A DNA stretch of 64,000 bases from CAZAFL01 sp964484465 (GCA_964484465.1 CAZAFL010000016.1:5121-69120), one strand, 5' to 3'; counted from the stretch's first letter, positions 54,225-63,637 are shown. Numbers and translations are program-made. Notes: generated by a model not told the origin, from the letters alone.

Positions 54225-55133
54225 CTAATCTTCTGCAAAAAAATCTGAGTCAATCCGCTTTATCTCGTAAACCGACGATGGTGCAACCCCCAAGTTGAAA
54301 TCAATCATGTAGTTCGCCAACGTCTTATTGTCGATCAGAATCACCTTAGGATCGATAGTTTCGACATATGCCTTCGCATCCTCCGAAAAGCGCCCGGTCG
54401 TTATGAAGACACCTTTCTTTGCACGCTTGCCATGGAGGGCACCGACAAATCGCTGGATCTCGGGACGACCAACCGTGCCTTCCCATTTCTTTGCTTGCAG
54501 ATAGATGACATCTAGCCCCAATCGATCCTCTTTGATGATGCCATCAACTCCTTCATCCCCGGAATGGCCAATCGCTTGACCTGCGTCCTCGATTGAGCCA
54601 CCGTAACCCATAGCTACCATGAGCTCGACAACCAGATGTTCAAAGAACTCGGGGGAATTCGCTTTCACTCGATCGATAAGATCACTGGCAAGTTGGTTTC
54701 TAATTCCTTGGTAAGCGTGCTGTAGTGTCTCCTCTGGAGTATCTACCGCAGTTATGATATCCCTTTCATCTTCGCCTGTTTGATGGCGCTCTGCGTTATG
54801 AAACTCGATGAACTCCGGATATCGATTGAGGATTCGAACGTCGATCCGTGGGAGTCCCTCTTGATGCAATTTGCGTCCTCTCTCTGTGATTCGGAAGTAA
54901 GCTCGGCGTGTCGACTCGAGAACGCCCGCTTGGACAAAATAGCTTTTAGCCCAGGCGACTCGGTTCTCGAACTTCGTCTGATTACCGCTAGCGAGTTTTT
55001 CAGCGCGGTCGGCTTCGCTTATGCCCATCGATTGAGCTATTCGATCACGAGCATCACGAATTGAATGCTCCTGTCCGTCGGATGCTACGTCGAGAAGAGG
55101 TTTGAAGAATGATTGAAAATCTGGAACTGGCAT
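54225..55133 (-). CDS. Mrr-type restriction endonuclease, stand-alone
   Basis: The 302-residue protein has the Mrr architecture: an N-terminal winged-helix Mrr_N domain (about 5-90; VAWAKSYFVQAGVL) and a C-terminal PD-(D/E)XK nuclease. The catalytic core reads FFEHLVVELMVAMGY, then GDEGVDGII (D197) and YLQAKKW (Q213, K215), a Q-x-K form usual in Mrr proteins. Mrr enzymes cut modified foreign DNA (type IV restriction). No methyltransferase or specificity subunit is adjacent, which fits a modification-dependent enzyme. It is solitary between envelope genes and may have been acquired horizontally. Confidence 0.92.
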   Translation of the reverse strand: MPVPDFQSFFKPLLDVASDGQEHSIRDARDRIAQSMGISEADRAEKLASGNQTKFENRVAWAKSYFVQAGVLESTRRAYFRITERGRKLHQEGLPRIDVRILNRYPEFIEFHNAERHQTGEDERDIITAVDTPEETLQHAYQGIRNQLASDLIDRVKANSPEFFEHLVVELMVAMGYGGSIEDAGQAIGHSGDEGVDGIIKEDRLGLDVIYLQAKKWEGTVGRPEIQRFVGALHGKRAKKGVFITTGRFSEDAKAYVETIDPKVILIDNKTLANYMIDFNLGVAPSSVYEIKRIDSDFFAED

Positions 55134-55265
55134 ATACTATCTTAAATTTGACACTCTTTAGATCGTGCTGCGAGCTTTCGCATATCTATTTAATTACGCA
55201 CCGCATATACATTGGAATGCTTAAAGCAACTAACGTAATTCAAGCTCCGAGTTTCAATAACGCCA

Positions 55266-57803
55266 TTACTTCACCAACAACATTTTCCTTACCTGTGTGA
55301 AACCCTTCCCTCCATCAGTAACGCTGACGGCATCGAGCCGATAAAAATAAACGTCACTGGAATTCTTCGACGCATCCCAAACAACGGATTTGTAACCTGC
55401 TTCCTGGATTCCGTCAACCAGCGTTGCTACAACCTGTCCGAGCGTGTTGTAAATTTTTAACGTGACCTTGCTGTCGGCAGGCAATTGATAACGTATGGTC
55501 GTCGTTGGGTTGAAAGGATTCGGGTAACTCTCCGAAAGAGCAAACTCTTTCGGTTTGGTGGTTTCTGTAATGGTCTGAGGTGCGGTCGCTGGTCTGCCTC
55601 CGACGACATGGACGACATCAGTCCCCTCAAACGGAGTCCCATCAACAAGTTTGCCTGTGAATGTCAACCTTACATTATCACCCGCGTTCGCATTCCCCAC
55701 TGCTTTTGCAACGTCTTCAGATTTAAACTTCAATATCAGGTCGTTGAATCCGTCGGCAACCGCAACCGGACAACTGTTCGTATCATTCGGCGCCGTTTCA
55801 ATATCCTGAACATTAAACGAAACCGGGAAACCACCTCCAATGGTAACAGAAGCCGGATCAATATGTGTAACGTCATGCAACGCTGTGCCGAGTATCGCAA
55901 CCTGAACCATTCCCCTCGAGTGCGGGTTAAAAACATTATCGCATGAACCGGGTTTGAAGTCGACATGCATATAGTCCTGAAGATATCGCAGGATAATATC
56001 GTCGAGACGCAGCCGGCTGCTTCTGCCGGAATAGTCACGGAAGCCCACATAGTACTGTGCCTCTGCCGGAACCATGAAATCAACTTCAACGGGAACAAAT
56101 GCGGTGTTCGTATTGAAGCCGGTGCTGTTATAAATAACTCTGTTCAGAGCGCTGTTTGTTTGTGAGGTTCCAATTGCGACCGCGAGACTTTCAATACCGT
56201 TTGCTGCAGCAATATTCGTGCGTTCCCACCAACTCAGGTCATACAGCTTCTCCGGTTGAAGGTTCACTCCACTTGTGATTAGCCAGTCGTCTGAACTCGG
56301 ACGACCTGACGTTGGATTAAACGCATCATACGGAGGAGTATGGAACAACAAATTGTCATGTCTCCAGGAACCGCCAAATCCGTCTTTGTCTTCCACTTTC
56401 CATCCGCACGGCGGAAATGCGATTGAGCCAAAAGTCTCAGCAAAGAACGAAGCACCCGGACCGAACCGTTGGTTGGCGAAATCGATGCTGAGCACACGTC
56501 CGCACAATGGCGTGGTAACAGACTGCGATGCATCGCACGTCGTCGGCTGCAATTCTGTCCAGCCTGCCTGAGACTCCTCGGTGACAACAAAGGTTCCCTG
56601 AGGAAGACCGTTGAATTCGAATCTTCCGTTTGCATCGGTGGTTGTTGTCTGATTCGCAGCACCTGACAGATGAACAATCCAACTTTGCAATCCAACATCA
56701 TTCTGATTGAACAGCCCATCGCCGTTCTGGTCGTTAAAAACATTCCCTTCAATCGTCAAATCAGCATCTGCAGGATTTTTCGCTTGGAACAATCCATTTA
56801 CAGGGGCACTTCCTGTTCCCGCTACCCAAATGTCATCGCCCGCCATCGGGTGCACCTTGATATTCCACGCGCTAAACGATGGATCCAGACCGGTGGTAAG
56901 ATTTTCGAATGTCGACCCACCGTCTATCGTCCTCTCGACCCCAAAAATGCTGGTGCCGAAAAGTCCGACATAGAGGATTTCAGGATGTTGAGCATCGATA
57001 TCCAGTGACCAGACGTTGTGTCCCTGCAGTGACGTCTTGAACCAGTTATCCCCGCCGTCTGTGGTCTTGCGCAGGCACGCAAGTGCATCATCGCCGAACA
57101 CTGTTGCATACGCTGTATCGGGATGGAGAGGGTCGAACACAATTTTAGGAATTTCATCGGTATGGTCGTCACTCACGACGGTCCAGTGAACACCATAATC
57201 AACGCTCTTGGCAATCTGGCTCCCTCCTGCTCCGGCGTAAAGAACGTTTGACATGTTGGGTCGGATCGCCAGCCCGCAAAGCTCGCGAACAGCAAGAGTA
57301 GTATCAGTTACCCGCGAAAGGCTGTCCCAATGCGCGCCTGCATCGAGGCTTCTAAAAATGGCGGCGTTGGTGAGCTTTCCCGCAAAGACAGTATCCGGAT
57401 GTAAATGATCGTACACAATGCTTTCACCATCCATACCGTAACCTGGGAGGACATTGAGCCAAGTTCTTCCACCATCGCTTGTACGGTAAAGAGCATTACT
57501 GTTGCCATCCCCGCCTACAAGGATCGTTGAAGTATCAGGAAGTACCAATATCTCTCTCAAATTGGAAATCGGAGGTTGACTTTTGAGCAACCCCCATGAT
57601 TTGCCTTTATCGTGCGAGACAGAAATCCCTGAGGCGGATTCCGAGTAAAGCGTGTTCCGGTTTAGAGGGTTGATCCCGACACAAAGTCCGCGGCTTTCAA
57701 ATACCTTGCACCAGAATTTAGTTTGGGCTTCTGTGTAAGGGGTGCTGGTTAGTACAACAAAGAGTAAGAATGCAGAAAAAAATTGCGGGAACAACGACTT
57801 CAT
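55266..57803 (-). CDS. Secreted multidomain BNR-repeat protein with choice-of-anchor J-like and T9SS domains
   Basis: The 845-residue protein has a signal peptide, then BNR/sortilin-like blades to about residue 345 (ALYRTSDGGRTWLNV, KSVDYGVHWTVV). An SdrD-B-like domain (VFNDQNGDGLFNQND) lies at about 355-450. A choice-of-anchor J-like jelly roll (about 460-620; WRHDNLLFHTPP, DDWLITSG) and a further beta domain starting VDFKPGSCDN (about 625-745) follow. The C-terminal T9SS type A domain is SYPNPFNPTTTIRYQLP. Domain order resembles the plus-strand YCF48 protein at 38.9 kb. It should be surface exposed; ligand unknown. Confidence 0.88.
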   Translation of the reverse strand: MKSLFPQFFSAFLLFVVLTSTPYTEAQTKFWCKVFESRGLCVGINPLNRNTLYSESASGISVSHDKGKSWGLLKSQPPISNLREILVLPDTSTILVGGDGNSNALYRTSDGGRTWLNVLPGYGMDGESIVYDHLHPDTVFAGKLTNAAIFRSLDAGAHWDSLSRVTDTTLAVRELCGLAIRPNMSNVLYAGAGGSQIAKSVDYGVHWTVVSDDHTDEIPKIVFDPLHPDTAYATVFGDDALACLRKTTDGGDNWFKTSLQGHNVWSLDIDAQHPEILYVGLFGTSIFGVERTIDGGSTFENLTTGLDPSFSAWNIKVHPMAGDDIWVAGTGSAPVNGLFQAKNPADADLTIEGNVFNDQNGDGLFNQNDVGLQSWIVHLSGAANQTTTTDANGRFEFNGLPQGTFVVTEESQAGWTELQPTTCDASQSVTTPLCGRVLSIDFANQRFGPGASFFAETFGSIAFPPCGWKVEDKDGFGGSWRHDNLLFHTPPYDAFNPTSGRPSSDDWLITSGVNLQPEKLYDLSWWERTNIAAANGIESLAVAIGTSQTNSALNRVIYNSTGFNTNTAFVPVEVDFMVPAEAQYYVGFRDYSGRSSRLRLDDIILRYLQDYMHVDFKPGSCDNVFNPHSRGMVQVAILGTALHDVTHIDPASVTIGGGFPVSFNVQDIETAPNDTNSCPVAVADGFNDLILKFKSEDVAKAVGNANAGDNVRLTFTGKLVDGTPFEGTDVVHVVGGRPATAPQTITETTKPKEFALSESYPNPFNPTTTIRYQLPADSKVTLKIYNTLGQVVATLVDGIQEAGYKSVVWDASKNSSDVYFYRLDAVSVTDGGKGFTQVRKMLLVK

Positions 57804-58270
57804 ACGGTGTTGATCTCCTTCCTGAGAGAAATTGTCAATTAAAGTAATAATAAAAATCGTCGACGTATGCGTTGGATTCTCAACGTCTGTCGTTATTGCC
57901 CATTAAATGCCGAGCTAGACGTTCTATTGTTATTACGAAAACGAGAAAAACGAGGAAAACTAAAGTTGCCTTCAACGATGAAGGGTAGCCCGCCGTGATG
58001 ATGGAAATATAACATTCCGGGGATGGATTGTCAATATGAACGACAATGATAAACGAAGGTCAACAGCACTGTCTACATAGTAAGAGCAGTAAGTATAATC
58101 GCTTTTGGAAATAAACGGAACCGATACTTATAATTAATCTCCTTCAACATTTTTCCATAGCTCAAGCGAATGTACCGTTGCCCTTCTTTATTTTTTTATA
58201 TGCGATGAACTTTGGCTCGATGTTTTCCATCAGGCAGGATAAGTAAAAGATGAAGCGCTTTTCATTCCGT
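57804..58270. other. Intergenic region, no gene or structured element seen
   Basis: These 467 bp lie between two minus-strand genes and are AT-rich near 57840-57960 and 58080-58200. The promoter of the BNR/T9SS gene must be near its right of 57804. I see no open frame with a ribosome-binding site, no tRNA, and no strong inverted repeat. Confidence 0.5.
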
Positions 58271-58867
58271 TCAGTTCGCCGCACTTACCAGTGGTCGTAT
58301 TTGATAAATAGAATTCGTCCACACTAAGTGTCCTGAATAAGTAAACGTGTTACCGTAATCCGGCTGAAACTGCCCGAAATAAGGATCATCGACGTACACC
58401 AGGGATTCTACATCCGTATTGAATATGCCAAGGAATTTGTGCTGAATTTGTTTGTATCCATATATCACCACAACGTGACCGGAAAACGAACCTAAGTAAG
58501 CTATTATTATTGGTCTGCCTCCATCAATCTCCGATTGGATTTGATCAAAGGTAAGTGGTCCTGCCTGAGTCGATGTCAAACCTGTGGCATAAAGGGCCTG
58601 TTGAATTTCATATAATTGCCCAGTCCGTCCCGAACAAGAAAAAGGATCAAAGCAGCAATCATAATTCAGGAAAGCACCAACAATTTGGCACTGTTGGACC
58701 GGTCGAGTATAATAATCACAGACCATCTGAATAGTTGCTGCCCAGCACCACGATTGAGTAAGCTGTTGTTGATAGGTGACATGCAAAGAATTTTCCTTGA
58801 TGACGGAGTTATCACATCCACCAATCATTAGCAGAAATCCAAGAACAGAAATGGCTATTTTGCGCAT
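58271..58867 (-). CDS. Papain-like cysteine protease lipoprotein
   Basis: From the ATG at 58867 (AAAGG eight bases upstream; the ATG at 58894 would push the signal peptide inward) the product is 198 residues. The signal ends in the lipobox LMIGGC (cysteine 18). The mature part has a papain/C39-like fold: Q35 before SWCWAAT with nucleophile C41, H131 in SGHVVVIYGY, and D160/D161 in VYVDDP as third residue. Several other cysteines (about 60-78) may form disulfides. All catalytic positions look intact, so an active envelope peptidase or transglutaminase-like enzyme is likely. The target is unknown. Confidence 0.85.
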   Translation of the reverse strand: MRKIAISVLGFLLMIGGCDNSVIKENSLHVTYQQQLTQSWCWAATIQMVCDYYTRPVQQCQIVGAFLNYDCCFDPFSCSGRTGQLYEIQQALYATGLTSTQAGPLTFDQIQSEIDGGRPIIIAYLGSFSGHVVVIYGYKQIQHKFLGIFNTDVESLVYVDDPYFGQFQPDYGNTFTYSGHLVWTNSIYQIRPLVSAAN

Positions 58868-59075
58868 ATAATTGCCTTTCACTTGCATCATCATTTCTCC
58901 AGATTGTTTTTACTGAGGATTTATCAGAACAGCCGGCCCAATCCACCGCTACCGGCTGTTCACTTCGCCTTCCTTCATCAGGCACTTTATTTCACGAGCA
59001 ACATTTTCTTCACAACCGCTGCTTTCTCCGATTATAGACGATCAAAAAATATATGCCGGTAGCGTGAGCATACGT

Positions 59076-60824
59076 CTATTTGCTTGAGAATATTTTTGCA
59101 ATCGGGGTTGCGTAACCGATTTGCATAAGCAGGTTGTTTTGTGGTGAGTTAAGGTAGAGTATCGACCGCAGGAAAATCGCAGTCGACCTGTCACTCGGGT
59201 CGGGATGAATGTTGATGTTACCCTGAAACTTCCATATTGCATTCTGCCGGACAAAGTAACGAGGGTCAATTCCTAATGGCAGGGTACTCGACACCTTACT
59301 CTCCGGAACGGCCACTTCAGTCTGTTTTATGGTTCTGTCGATCAACCCTGAAAACATGACCCCCATCCCCGCCTCGAAATCTATCCTATCGCTGTTGATG
59401 AATTGCATTTTCAAATCCGGCATTATGTAGCTCGAAAGAATATTTCTTTTATCTTCCCGAATGACAAGACTATCGTTTGGTGTAACCGCAAAGGAACTGT
59501 CAACAGCTGTGCGAAATATTCCCGCAACGAGATCGAGCCTCAGCTTAAGGCTTTGGGAGGTGGCAGAAACAAGGCCAACGTCAATACCCAGGTGAAGATG
59601 TGAATATCGGAACAGGTCAAACGTCGACGCGTAGTTGAATGAATTCCTTTTATTGGTCTGATCGACGTAAAGATTCAATGGCAAGGTGCTTGTTTTATCT
59701 TCTATTTTAGAAAATGTGAGGAACGGCGAAACGCTCGGGAAAAAAGTACCCCATAATTCCCATATATTGAACGCATATTTTGTTCTTGCGATAATCTGAT
59801 ATTTTCCCTCAAGTTGTACGAGTCCGTTCGGGTTTTTTTCCTGGATGCCCGTAAGGTCAGTGTAGATGCGTATATCAAAACTTCGCTCGATGCTTGGCTT
59901 GTACAATGTTACTTCTACACTATCACGATTTAGCCGCACCACCTGGTCTTCAGGTCTGTATGTTCCGGAACTAAACGGCACACGCCTTTCGAAAGACAGT
60001 ACACTTGCGAAATCGAGCTGATATGTAGCAGAATCGCTGTATTGCGCTTCAAGGATATTTTGACCAAGCGTATTCAGGTCGGCAATATCTGTGGGAGAGG
60101 ACATTGTTGCGGGCTTCACATTACGAAAGAAGAATGTTTCGGATGAATCTGAGGTTCGGTTTACTAATCTTTTTGCTGAGATTAAAATATCCTTCAAAAT
60201 ACCGTCTTCGAATGCTACCTGGGCTTCCGTGAACCTCCAATTTGTATCTTGAACTGCAAACGTAGTGTCATCAGATGTCGATAAATGCACAACCGATGAA
60301 AAGAAACTCCTTCGCCGAGATAATTTGAGTTTAACGTTTAGCCGGTCCATTCTCTTGACCCTGAGTATTCCTATATTGATTTTTTCTTTTTCGAGAGCGA
60401 GCGCTGCACCAATCTCGTTCTTCGCATTTTTTTTCACGATTTGGATGTAGAGGTCGCGTGCGATTTTTGATTTGTCGTTTGCTGTAAGATCCGCGAGGTC
60501 GGCTTTGTGCTTGTCTAACAATTTATTGACAGCAGCCTCAAAATTCTGGGGCTCGAATTCGAGGATAGTCGTGGTTTCTCGTTCTGCATCCTTGTCCACA
60601 TCAGGCACAAACATCACTGTGTAGAGATGGTTCGATGGTCCGGAAACATAGACCCGCAGGATGTGGTCGTTGTAGACGATTTCGGCGGAGGTTTCACGCT
60701 GGGCTACGGGTGCGTCCTGCCCCGAACAGAAATTAAAAATCGATATCAAACCGGCGACAGAACAGATAACAATTCTATATTCCATTCGCGTAAGATTTTT
60801 TAACCATTGTAATACCAGCCTCAT
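59076..60824 (-). CDS. Exported envelope protein of unknown function
   Basis: The 582-residue protein has a signal segment best placed from the ATG at 60785 (MEYRIVICSV, cleavage after CSGQ); ATG 60824 adds a basic extension. After a region of mixed helix with many Lys and Glu (about 80-180), the sequence becomes beta-rich to the end (FDLFRYSHLHLGIDVGLV, FIFLRSILYLNSP), suggesting an outer-membrane or surface domain. I do not recognise the family. It follows the nine-cysteine protein gene by 119 bp on the same strand. Confidence 0.65.
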   Translation of the reverse strand: MRLVLQWLKNLTRMEYRIVICSVAGLISIFNFCSGQDAPVAQRETSAEIVYNDHILRVYVSGPSNHLYTVMFVPDVDKDAERETTTILEFEPQNFEAAVNKLLDKHKADLADLTANDKSKIARDLYIQIVKKNAKNEIGAALALEKEKINIGILRVKRMDRLNVKLKLSRRRSFFSSVVHLSTSDDTTFAVQDTNWRFTEAQVAFEDGILKDILISAKRLVNRTSDSSETFFFRNVKPATMSSPTDIADLNTLGQNILEAQYSDSATYQLDFASVLSFERRVPFSSGTYRPEDQVVRLNRDSVEVTLYKPSIERSFDIRIYTDLTGIQEKNPNGLVQLEGKYQIIARTKYAFNIWELWGTFFPSVSPFLTFSKIEDKTSTLPLNLYVDQTNKRNSFNYASTFDLFRYSHLHLGIDVGLVSATSQSLKLRLDLVAGIFRTAVDSSFAVTPNDSLVIREDKRNILSSYIMPDLKMQFINSDRIDFEAGMGVMFSGLIDRTIKQTEVAVPESKVSSTLPLGIDPRYFVRQNAIWKFQGNINIHPDPSDRSTAIFLRSILYLNSPQNNLLMQIGYATPIAKIFSSK

Positions 60825-60943
60825 TTATGGTTCATGTATATTATAGTTGGAGAATGCGATATGAAACTATTTAAATGTTTGTTCAACTGTATGCAGATTT
60901 ATTTTCGAATCCTGAAGGAAAGATGACAATCACACCTGATCGT

Positions 60944-61342
60944 TTATGGTGATTCTCCGACATCGGTGATAACTAAGGGGCATACTCTGCACGCATCGAT
61001 TCCAACCTGACCATACCATCGACAGTAAGCACGGATGGCACAATCTTGGACGAGCATGTCTTTCGCTAAAAGTTTGCCGTGTGGAAGAATTTCGTCTATG
61101 ATTCCACAACGCTCGCCTGTCCATTGGGTACAGGAATGCATGACGCAGTTATTGGCAAATCGGAATCTTTTTTCCGGAGAGCGCCCCTTGCTCGCAGCTT
61201 GTATGAAATCGTTGTCGATGGTGATAGGTTGCTGGAGCAAATCTACACTCCCTTTTCGATTTACGACGCCGATCAACTTCGCGCCGCCCCGACAAGTGGA
61301 GCTTGGACACAAGGTCGACGATTTTGTCACATTGGAATCCAA
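60944..61342 (-). CDS. Nine-cysteine protein of uncharacterised family
   Basis: The 132-residue protein has cysteines at 12, 17, 66, 71, 79, 101, 107, 118 and 121. The spacing CPSSTC, C-x4-C-x7-C, and C-x5-C-x10-C-x2-CP, together with FRFANNC and CRWYGQVG, looks like a conserved family that I recall only as unannotated proteins. It has no signal peptide, so the cysteines are more likely metal or Fe-S ligands than disulfides. The start is a TTG at 61342, six bases after the stop of the 77-residue peptide gene, which indicates tight coupling with it. The plus-strand frame over the same DNA lacks any protein-like pattern. A role in modifying or binding the peptide is inference. Confidence 0.68.
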   Translation of the reverse strand: MDSNVTKSSTLCPSSTCRGGAKLIGVVNRKGSVDLLQQPITIDNDFIQAASKGRSPEKRFRFANNCVMHSCTQWTGERCGIIDEILPHGKLLAKDMLVQDCAIRAYCRWYGQVGIDACRVCPLVITDVGESP

Positions 61343-61348
61343 TATGGT

Positions 61349-61582
61349 TCAAGCCTTTTCCAAATTTTTAATTTTCTGTAAATCCGGAAAATAGATGATT
61401 CCTCTCCAGATAGGACCAAAATTCGCAAGCAAACCACCACGCTGTAAATTTAAGTCGACACTTGCCAGCTCAGTCATGACGGCTTTCTGTACGGCGGTTG
61501 TAATGCGTGCAAGCTGCTCGTCGGAAAGGTTTAACCCTTCCAGATTGACAGTGAATTTGTGGTTTTTTTTTGATTCGCTCAT
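61349..61582 (-). CDS. 77-residue leaderless peptide, possible precursor or substrate
   Basis: AAAGGA eight bases before the ATG supports the start. The first 45 residues contain a short beta stretch (KFTVNLEGLNL) and a predicted amphipathic helix (SDEQLARITTAVQKAV, MTELASVDL). The last 30 are more hydrophobic (GGLLANFGPIWRGIIYFPDL). This helix-plus-tail plan resembles leader and core of some ribosomally made peptides, but no family motif such as Nif11 or NHLP is visible. It lies between a papain-like protease gene and a nine-cysteine protein gene, all on one strand. Confidence 0.7.
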   Translation of the reverse strand: MSESKKNHKFTVNLEGLNLSDEQLARITTAVQKAVMTELASVDLNLQRGGLLANFGPIWRGIIYFPDLQKIKNLEKA

Positions 61583-61700
61583 GGTAAAAGTCCTTTTGTT
61601 AGTATGTGGGAAAAACTCCTTGGTAATTGAACCAGTGTTTCACAAATTAGAAGTATGTCTAAACGTAATTTTTTCTCCTTTGCGGATTTTTCCCTGATTG

Positions 61701-62441
61701 TTAGTTAGCAACATCCGCCAAGTCGGCTTGTAATTGTTCAAAATCAAAACCAGGGGTAAAATCGGCTTTCTTCGCCTCCGGAGGAAGAATTGCATACGCC
61801 TCGTCAACACATTCGTCCCACCACGCCCACGTTCCTTTTTGTGTATTGCCCCAGGTAAGTACAGTCACATCTGTCGCATCGTATCCGACAGCAAACACTG
61901 CGTGACCATCGGCTGTTAATGGACCTGGTGTCCATGGTTGCCCTGCTTGGAATTCCTCGACGCAATTCTGCTGAACCTGAAATCCCAGATAGACGCCACC
62001 AAAAAGCTGAATTGCCTGCTGAACATGAGTATGATTTTTCACATCAATGCTCGTATAGGCAAGAATTTTATCGCCTGATCCAGGGTGTGATTGCCAGTAG
62101 TTTAGCACATCAAGCTCATTCAATCCCGAATCTACTCCACCTGTAAGGTGATAGTATAACTTGACAACATTCTTCTGGGACCAAATTTTCTTTTTACCTA
62201 TGAGACCGCGAAAAACTGTAACAGCGTGGGCCAAGGCAGCAATAGTGCAGTCGCCCAATGCATCATTTCCATCTATCGGGAATAACACTGTCGGGTCGGA
62301 TATATTCAGCTTTTCGTAAACTCTTTGCAAAATATTTAGCGAGGGAGGGGGGGCCGCAAGAGCTGCAGTAAGATATTTTTTTAGTTGCAACGTACGATAG
62401 TCTTGCTTTGGCGGATGTTTTCCGAATCGATAATTCGGCAT
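61701..62441 (-). CDS. Leaderless papain-like (C1-like) cysteine protease
   Basis: The 246-residue protein has a papain-like core: nucleophile C65 in ALGDCTIAAL, H180 in ADGHAVFAVGYD and N199 in TWGNT. The position that holds the oxyanion-hole glutamine in papain is N59, so activity could be unusual. The N-terminus RFGKHPPKQDYRT resembles the entry of bacterial C1-like peptidases. There is no signal peptide, membrane segment or propeptide of normal size. It is 50 bp after the trypsin-like gene and 118 bp before the 77-residue peptide gene on the same strand. Processing of that peptide is an attractive guess, not shown. Confidence 0.83.
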   Translation of the reverse strand: MPNYRFGKHPPKQDYRTLQLKKYLTAALAAPPPSLNILQRVYEKLNISDPTVLFPIDGNDALGDCTIAALAHAVTVFRGLIGKKKIWSQKNVVKLYYHLTGGVDSGLNELDVLNYWQSHPGSGDKILAYTSIDVKNHTHVQQAIQLFGGVYLGFQVQQNCVEEFQAGQPWTPGPLTADGHAVFAVGYDATDVTVLTWGNTQKGTWAWWDECVDEAYAILPPEAKKADFTPGFDFEQLQADLADVAN

Positions 62442-62491
62442 GCGAGGAAACTCCTTTCTGTTACGGATTGGTGTTGTGAAATATTATTCGT

Positions 62492-63637
62492 TTATGTCCA
62501 GTTATTGAGCGCCCAGATGATTAGGTCAACCATTGGCGACCCAGCAGCGGCGATGTTGTTGTCTTCACCGAAGAACCATGGGAAATCGTACTCTCGTTCT
62601 TGCCCTGAGACTTCACCGACTATGTAAGGACCATCGTCCCACCAAGCAAAGAAAGGGCCGCCAGAGTTGCCGGGGGACGAGTCACCGTTGTCTGTTTCCA
62701 ATTCCATTGCATCGCCGTCTTCATCATCATCGTGGAAACTTATGGCCCCCTGCCAAGAAGGTTGTTCTCCACCGGCTACCATGCCCGGGTATCCTACGAG
62801 GTTCCAATAATTGCCGTCATTCCATCCGTCATCGTAGGTCTTACTACCAAACCAACCGAGGGAGTCACCCAACGGATCATATAACTTCATCACGCAGTAG
62901 TCCCATGCAGACACCTGATCATTTGTGTCATACCCATAGTAACTTTCTACATACGAATACACACTGGGACCAAGTGTAGAGGAGCCATTATAATATGCGG
63001 GCACGAAGAGCACCATCCACGGGTCAGCCCCCCAAGGTGCAACATGTCCCGCCGTCAAAATGGTATTCCGCGTTACTAATGCACCCGTTCCCCACCACTG
63101 CCAGTTGGGATTAGACGGATCGGTCCACGCAAAAACCCGTCCGATGCATTGCCAGGGGTAACCCCAGGGGAAAAATGTTTGGCGGTCATCGTTGCCGAAC
63201 ACATAATGTGGACAAACCCGGTTACCGTTAATGCGACGCATGATTGGACGGATCAGCTCAGGTGCCATCTTTGGGTGATAGATCAGATCGCACCACCCAG
63301 GTCGGTGTCCTTTCACTGGCCCACCTGACCCTTTTACTCCTCTTACTTCCGCTCTTGACAATCGTCCTGCTTCTTTGCCGGGGAGCCCGCGGATTATACT
63401 CTGTGTCCCTCTGATATCCCAGGCTGTCATCCCGCTCCTTAGGTCAAACTTATGACGGGCAGACTGCAATTTTAATTTTGTCGAACTACCTCGCACGGTC
63501 AAACTGCTTGAAGATTTCAGTGACTGTAGTTCCTTCGGCACGTTTTTGTGACTCACGATGTTTTCCATTCGTAGCAGCTGGTCCGGCGCCCACGGGGGTG
63601 GAGATTTTGGTTTCAGCGGTTCCCATTTCTCTTTCAT
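62492..63637 (-). CDS. Trypsin/V8-like serine endopeptidase
   Basis: From the ATG at 63637 (AAAGGAG well placed upstream) the product is 381 residues. A longer frame from 63724 adds an implausible cysteine-run N-terminus. The C-terminal 240 residues form a chymotrypsin-like domain with H198 (TAGHVA), D246 (AWDYCVM) and S325 (GNSGGP), the complete triad of V8/glutamyl endopeptidases. The first 130 residues are Lys/Pro/Ser-rich and could be an inhibitory propeptide. No signal peptide is visible, which is odd for this enzyme type. It heads the set of four co-directional genes at 60.9-63.6 kb. Confidence 0.87.
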   Translation of the reverse strand: MKEKWEPLKPKSPPPWAPDQLLRMENIVSHKNVPKELQSLKSSSSLTVRGSSTKLKLQSARHKFDLRSGMTAWDIRGTQSIIRGLPGKEAGRLSRAEVRGVKGSGGPVKGHRPGWCDLIYHPKMAPELIRPIMRRINGNRVCPHYVFGNDDRQTFFPWGYPWQCIGRVFAWTDPSNPNWQWWGTGALVTRNTILTAGHVAPWGADPWMVLFVPAYYNGSSTLGPSVYSYVESYYGYDTNDQVSAWDYCVMKLYDPLGDSLGWFGSKTYDDGWNDGNYWNLVGYPGMVAGGEQPSWQGAISFHDDDEDGDAMELETDNGDSSPGNSGGPFFAWWDDGPYIVGEVSGQEREYDFPWFFGEDNNIAAAGSPMVDLIIWALNNWT

